Shown: positions 61,727 to 64,000 of the stretch, one piece after another
Position numbering within the stretch: the first letter of the stretch is position 1
Layout: every line of letters begins with the position of its first letter
Source of the DNA: Agromyces protaetiae
Lineage (GTDB): Bacteria > Actinomycetota > Actinomycetes > Actinomycetales > Microbacteriaceae
NCBI RefSeq assembly: GCF_004135405.1
Contig: NZ_CP035491.1
Location: 1,736,001 to 1,800,000 of the forward strand
DNA: 64,000 bases
Direction of reading: 5' to 3'
Notes under the pieces: model-generated
Told to the model about the DNA's origin: nothing
The model's database searches: none
The model's input: the letters and a program-made list of their open reading frames with translations, nothing else
Translations under genes and position numbers: made by a program

Positions 61727-64000
61727 TCAGCCCGCGAGTGCCTTGCGGATGCGCTGCACCGACACCGACTCGGCCGCGCGCAGCTCTTGCGCGAAGAGCG
61801 CGATGCGCAGCTCTTCGAGCATCCACCGCACGCGCACGAGGCGTTCGTCGGCGACCGGGTCCGTGCCCGCCGGCAGCGGGATGCGCCCGCCCTCGGCCTC
61901 GAAGACCTTCGCCGCGTCTTCGTACTCGGTCATGAACCGCCGGTCGCGGCCGGGATCGGCCTGCAGCTTCTTCACGCGCATCGTGATGCCCTCGAGGTAG
62001 CGCGGCAAGTGCCGGAGGCGTTCGAGGCCCGTCGCCGACACGAATCCCGCGGGCACAAGTGCCTCGAGTTGGGCGCGCGCATCGGCGAGCGGCGACATGA
62101 GCGTGAGGCTCGCGGCCTTCGAGATCGCCTGGTCGGCTTCGCGGGCGGCTTTCAAGATGCGGGCGACGAGCGCGACGGTGTCGAACATGCGGTCCATGAC
62201 GGCCGCGCCGACGGCGTCGCGGACGGCGTCGAACTCCGCGCGCGTCCAGATGAGACCGTCGGGATGCCTCGCCCGCAGCTCTGCGTCGACGATCGCCGCG
62301 AGGCAGTCGTCGAGGAGCGCACGCGGGCCCGAGTAGGCACTCTGCGCGAGCCGCAGCTTCTCGTCGTTCGAGAGGTGCTCCTGCACGTAGGCGACGGGCG
62401 ACGGCGTCGCGAGCACGAGCAGACGACGGATGCCTCGGCGCGACGCCCGATCGCGCTCCTCCGCCGTGGCGAGCAGCCTGAGCGACACCGACCCTGGCGT
62501 GCCGCCGTCGTCGACGAGCGCCGGGTACGCGCGGATGACGTTGCCGGCCTGCCGAGTGTCGACGTGCGCAGGCAGCCGGTCCCACTCCCACGTTGTGATC
62601 CCCGTCTTCTCCGCGAGTGCGGGACCGGCCGGCACGCTCGCGCTCGCCGCGGCGACATCGGTCGGGCCTGTCGTCGCAGTGGCGCTCCCACGGCGCGCAC
62701 TCGAGGCATCCGCCCCGCCGAACGTGCGCGCGACCGCCTGCCCCGCGCGCTCGGCGAGCCGCGCCTGCAGCGCCGCGAGGCTCTTGTCGCTGCCGACCGC
62801 GCGCCCGCGCTCGTCGACCGCGCGGAACGTGACGCGCAGGTGCGGCGGCACGCGCTCGAGGTCGAAGTCGCTCGGGTCGACGGGCGCGAAGGTGAGCTTT
62901 CGGATGGTCCGCCCGACGACGGCCGCGAACGGGTCGCGCGTCGCGCCCGACTCGGGCCCGGCGGGCAGTTCGTCGGAGATCTTCGCGGCCCAGTCGGCGG
63001 CGGGCACGACCTGGCGGCGCAGCACCTTCGGCAGCGTCCGCAGCATCGCGGTCACGAGTTCGTCGCGGAGTCCCGGCACCTGCCAGTCGAAGCCCGTGGC
63101 GTCGAGCCGGGGCAGCAGCACGAGTGGAACGATGACGGTCACGCCGTCGTCGTCGGTACCGGGCTCGAACCGGTAGGCGAGCTTGAGCGTCTGATCGCCC
63201 TGCTTCCAGCGGTCGGGGAAGCCGTCACCGCGGCCGTCGCCGTCATCGTCGACGAGGTCGGCGCGCACCATAGTGAGCAGGTCGGGCGCCTCGCGGAACG
63301 CCCCGCGCCACCAGCGCTCGAACGCGCGCGAATCGGTCGCTGCGGCATCCACGCGCGCGTCGTAGAACGCGAAGACGGCTTCGTCGCCAGACAGGATGTC
63401 ACGCCGACGCGTGCGCTCCTCGAGCTCGCCGAGCGACCGGCGGAGTTCGCGGTTCTTCCGCACGAATCCGTAGACGCGCTTGTCGAGGCGACCCCAGTCC
63501 CAGTCCTCTTCGACGAGCGCGTGCCGCACGAAGAACTCACGCGCGAGCGCGCGGTCGATGCGCGCGAGCTGGATGCGCCGCTTCGGCACGATCGGCACGC
63601 CGAACAGGGTGACCTTCTCGTCGGCGACGGCCGCGCCCTGCCGGCGCTCCCACCGCGGCTCCGACCACGTGCGCTTCGCGAGCGATCCGGCGAGCGGCTC
63701 GGCCCACGCGGGGTCGATCGCCGCATTCATGCGCGCGAACAGCCGGCTCGTCTCGACGAGTTCGGCGCTCATGATCGCCTGCGGCGGCTTCTTCGCGAGC
63801 GCCGATCCGGGGAACACGACGAATCGCGTGCCGCGCGCGCCGAGGAACTCGGCGGCCTGGCGGCGGCCCTTGCGCTCGGCCTCGCGCGCGTTGCCTGCCC
63901 CACCGCGCCCCGAGCCGGTCTTCGCGTCGTCGCGCAGGCCGATGTGCGACAACAGCCCGGCGAGCAGCGCGCGGTGGATGCCGTCGGGGTTCGGCGCGCC
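61727..64000 (-). CDS. hrpA: HrpA-like ATP-dependent helicase, C-terminal part (partial)
   Basis: 758 codons are visible and the frame continues past the right edge of the window. The beginning matches the region after the helicase core (GAPNPDGIHRALLAGLLSHI, typical of HrpA/DEAH helicases), followed by RQAAEFLGARGTRFVVFPGSAL in the OB-fold region and then the long DUF3418 domain that is special to HrpA: DWGRLDKRVYGFVRKN, DKSLAALQARLAERA, ITTWEWDRLPAHV, YPALVDDGGTPGSVSLRL. HrpA helicases act on RNA and have been linked to rescue of stalled ribosomes. An insertion of low complexity (SSARRGSATATTGPTDVAAAS) lies mid-way. The DEAH motifs themselves are outside the window. Confidence 0.92.
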   Translation of the reverse strand, partial: GAPNPDGIHRALLAGLLSHIGLRDDAKTGSGRGGAGNAREAERKGRRQAAEFLGARGTRFVVFPGSALAKKPPQAIMSAELVETSRLFARMNAAIDPAWAEPLAGSLAKRTWSEPRWERRQGAAVADEKVTLFGVPIVPKRRIQLARIDRALAREFFVRHALVEEDWDWGRLDKRVYGFVRKNRELRRSLGELEERTRRRDILSGDEAVFAFYDARVDAAATDSRAFERWWRGAFREAPDLLTMVRADLVDDDGDGRGDGFPDRWKQGDQTLKLAYRFEPGTDDDGVTVIVPLVLLPRLDATGFDWQVPGLRDELVTAMLRTLPKVLRRQVVPAADWAAKISDELPAGPESGATRDPFAAVVGRTIRKLTFAPVDPSDFDLERVPPHLRVTFRAVDERGRAVGSDKSLAALQARLAERAGQAVARTFGGADASSARRGSATATTGPTDVAAASASVPAGPALAEKTGITTWEWDRLPAHVDTRQAGNVIRAYPALVDDGGTPGSVSLRLLATAEERDRASRRGIRRLLVLATPSPVAYVQEHLSNDEKLRLAQSAYSGPRALLDDCLAAIVDAELRARHPDGLIWTRAEFDAVRDAVGAAVMDRMFDTVALVARILKAAREADQAISKAASLTLMSPLADARAQLEALVPAGFVSATGLERLRHLPRYLEGITMRVKKLQADPGRDRRFMTEYEDAAKVFEAEGGRIPLPAGTDPVADERLVRVRWMLEELRIALFAQELRAAESVSVQRIRKALAG

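Overview
The window is about 64 kb of very GC-rich DNA (roughly 70% by eye, third codon positions almost all G or C). Gene content points to an actinobacterium of the Microbacteriaceae type (Agromyces/Microbacterium/Leucobacter relatives): XPB helicase with its helicase-associated partner, DUF3027 and DUF2530 proteins, an IdeR/DtxR regulator, FmdB, a SepX/GlpR-like divisome protein next to galU, deazaflavin-type oxidoreductases, and many leaderless promoters in which a TANNNT -10 box sits about 6-8 nt before the start codon. The family assignment rests on recognition of gene families, not on a search.

Layout. 0-7.5 kb: end of an unknown gene, a 30-bp inverted repeat, xpb and partner, cold-shock protein, DUF3027, DUF2530, serC and a divergent IdeR-like regulator. 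7.5-10.9 kb: two secreted wall hydrolases (NlpC/P60 and CHAP) sharing an N-terminal module, with an HNH nuclease between them. 10.9-13.6 kb: a three-gene 2-keto-3-deoxygluconate operon. 13.9-18.9 kb: tRNA-Arg(CCT) followed by an island of lower GC: a complete IS481-family element, a decayed second one, an Sll1717-type P-loop ATPase and a broken gene; three copies of the tRNA 3' end mark its steps of assembly. 18.9-24 kb: EamA transporter, a large secreted lamin-tail/beta-propeller/carbohydrate-binding protein, a deazaflavin oxidoreductase and a GAP-family membrane protein. 24-29.7 kb: a cassette of two secreted proteins (RCC1 repeats; a Tat-exported ~1,244-residue protein with one frameshift) flanked by a duplicated 3' end of the GAP gene.

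29.7-40.2 kb: NERD nuclease-helicase, TMEM175-like channel, ATP-dependent DNA ligase, Lrp/AldR and ald, rhodanese, and a 1,250-residue helicase-nuclease homologue whose Walker A lysine, Walker B glutamate and nuclease aspartate all look replaced. 40.2-44.6 kb: mscL, fmdB, 5-formyl-THF cyclo-ligase, galU, acetyltransferase, SepX-like protein, tRNA-Ala(CGC) with a solitary IS481 end. 44.6-64 kb: a large membrane protein, three MFS exporters, M20 peptidase, F420/NADP-type and LLM oxidoreductases, a K+/H+ antiporter pair (one frameshifted), AlaX-like editing protein, acyl-CoA dehydrogenase, DUF4349 lipoprotein, aldo/keto reductase, ArsR-SRPBCC pair, and the C-terminal part of an HrpA-like helicase running off the end.

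The most unusual signals are: a ten-base word (GGATGYCYCG) scattered about 60 times on both strands but absent from the foreign island; the catalytically degenerate helicase-nuclease; the RCC1/Tat cassette with its duplicated border; and the placement of IS481-type ends immediately downstream of tRNA 3' ends.
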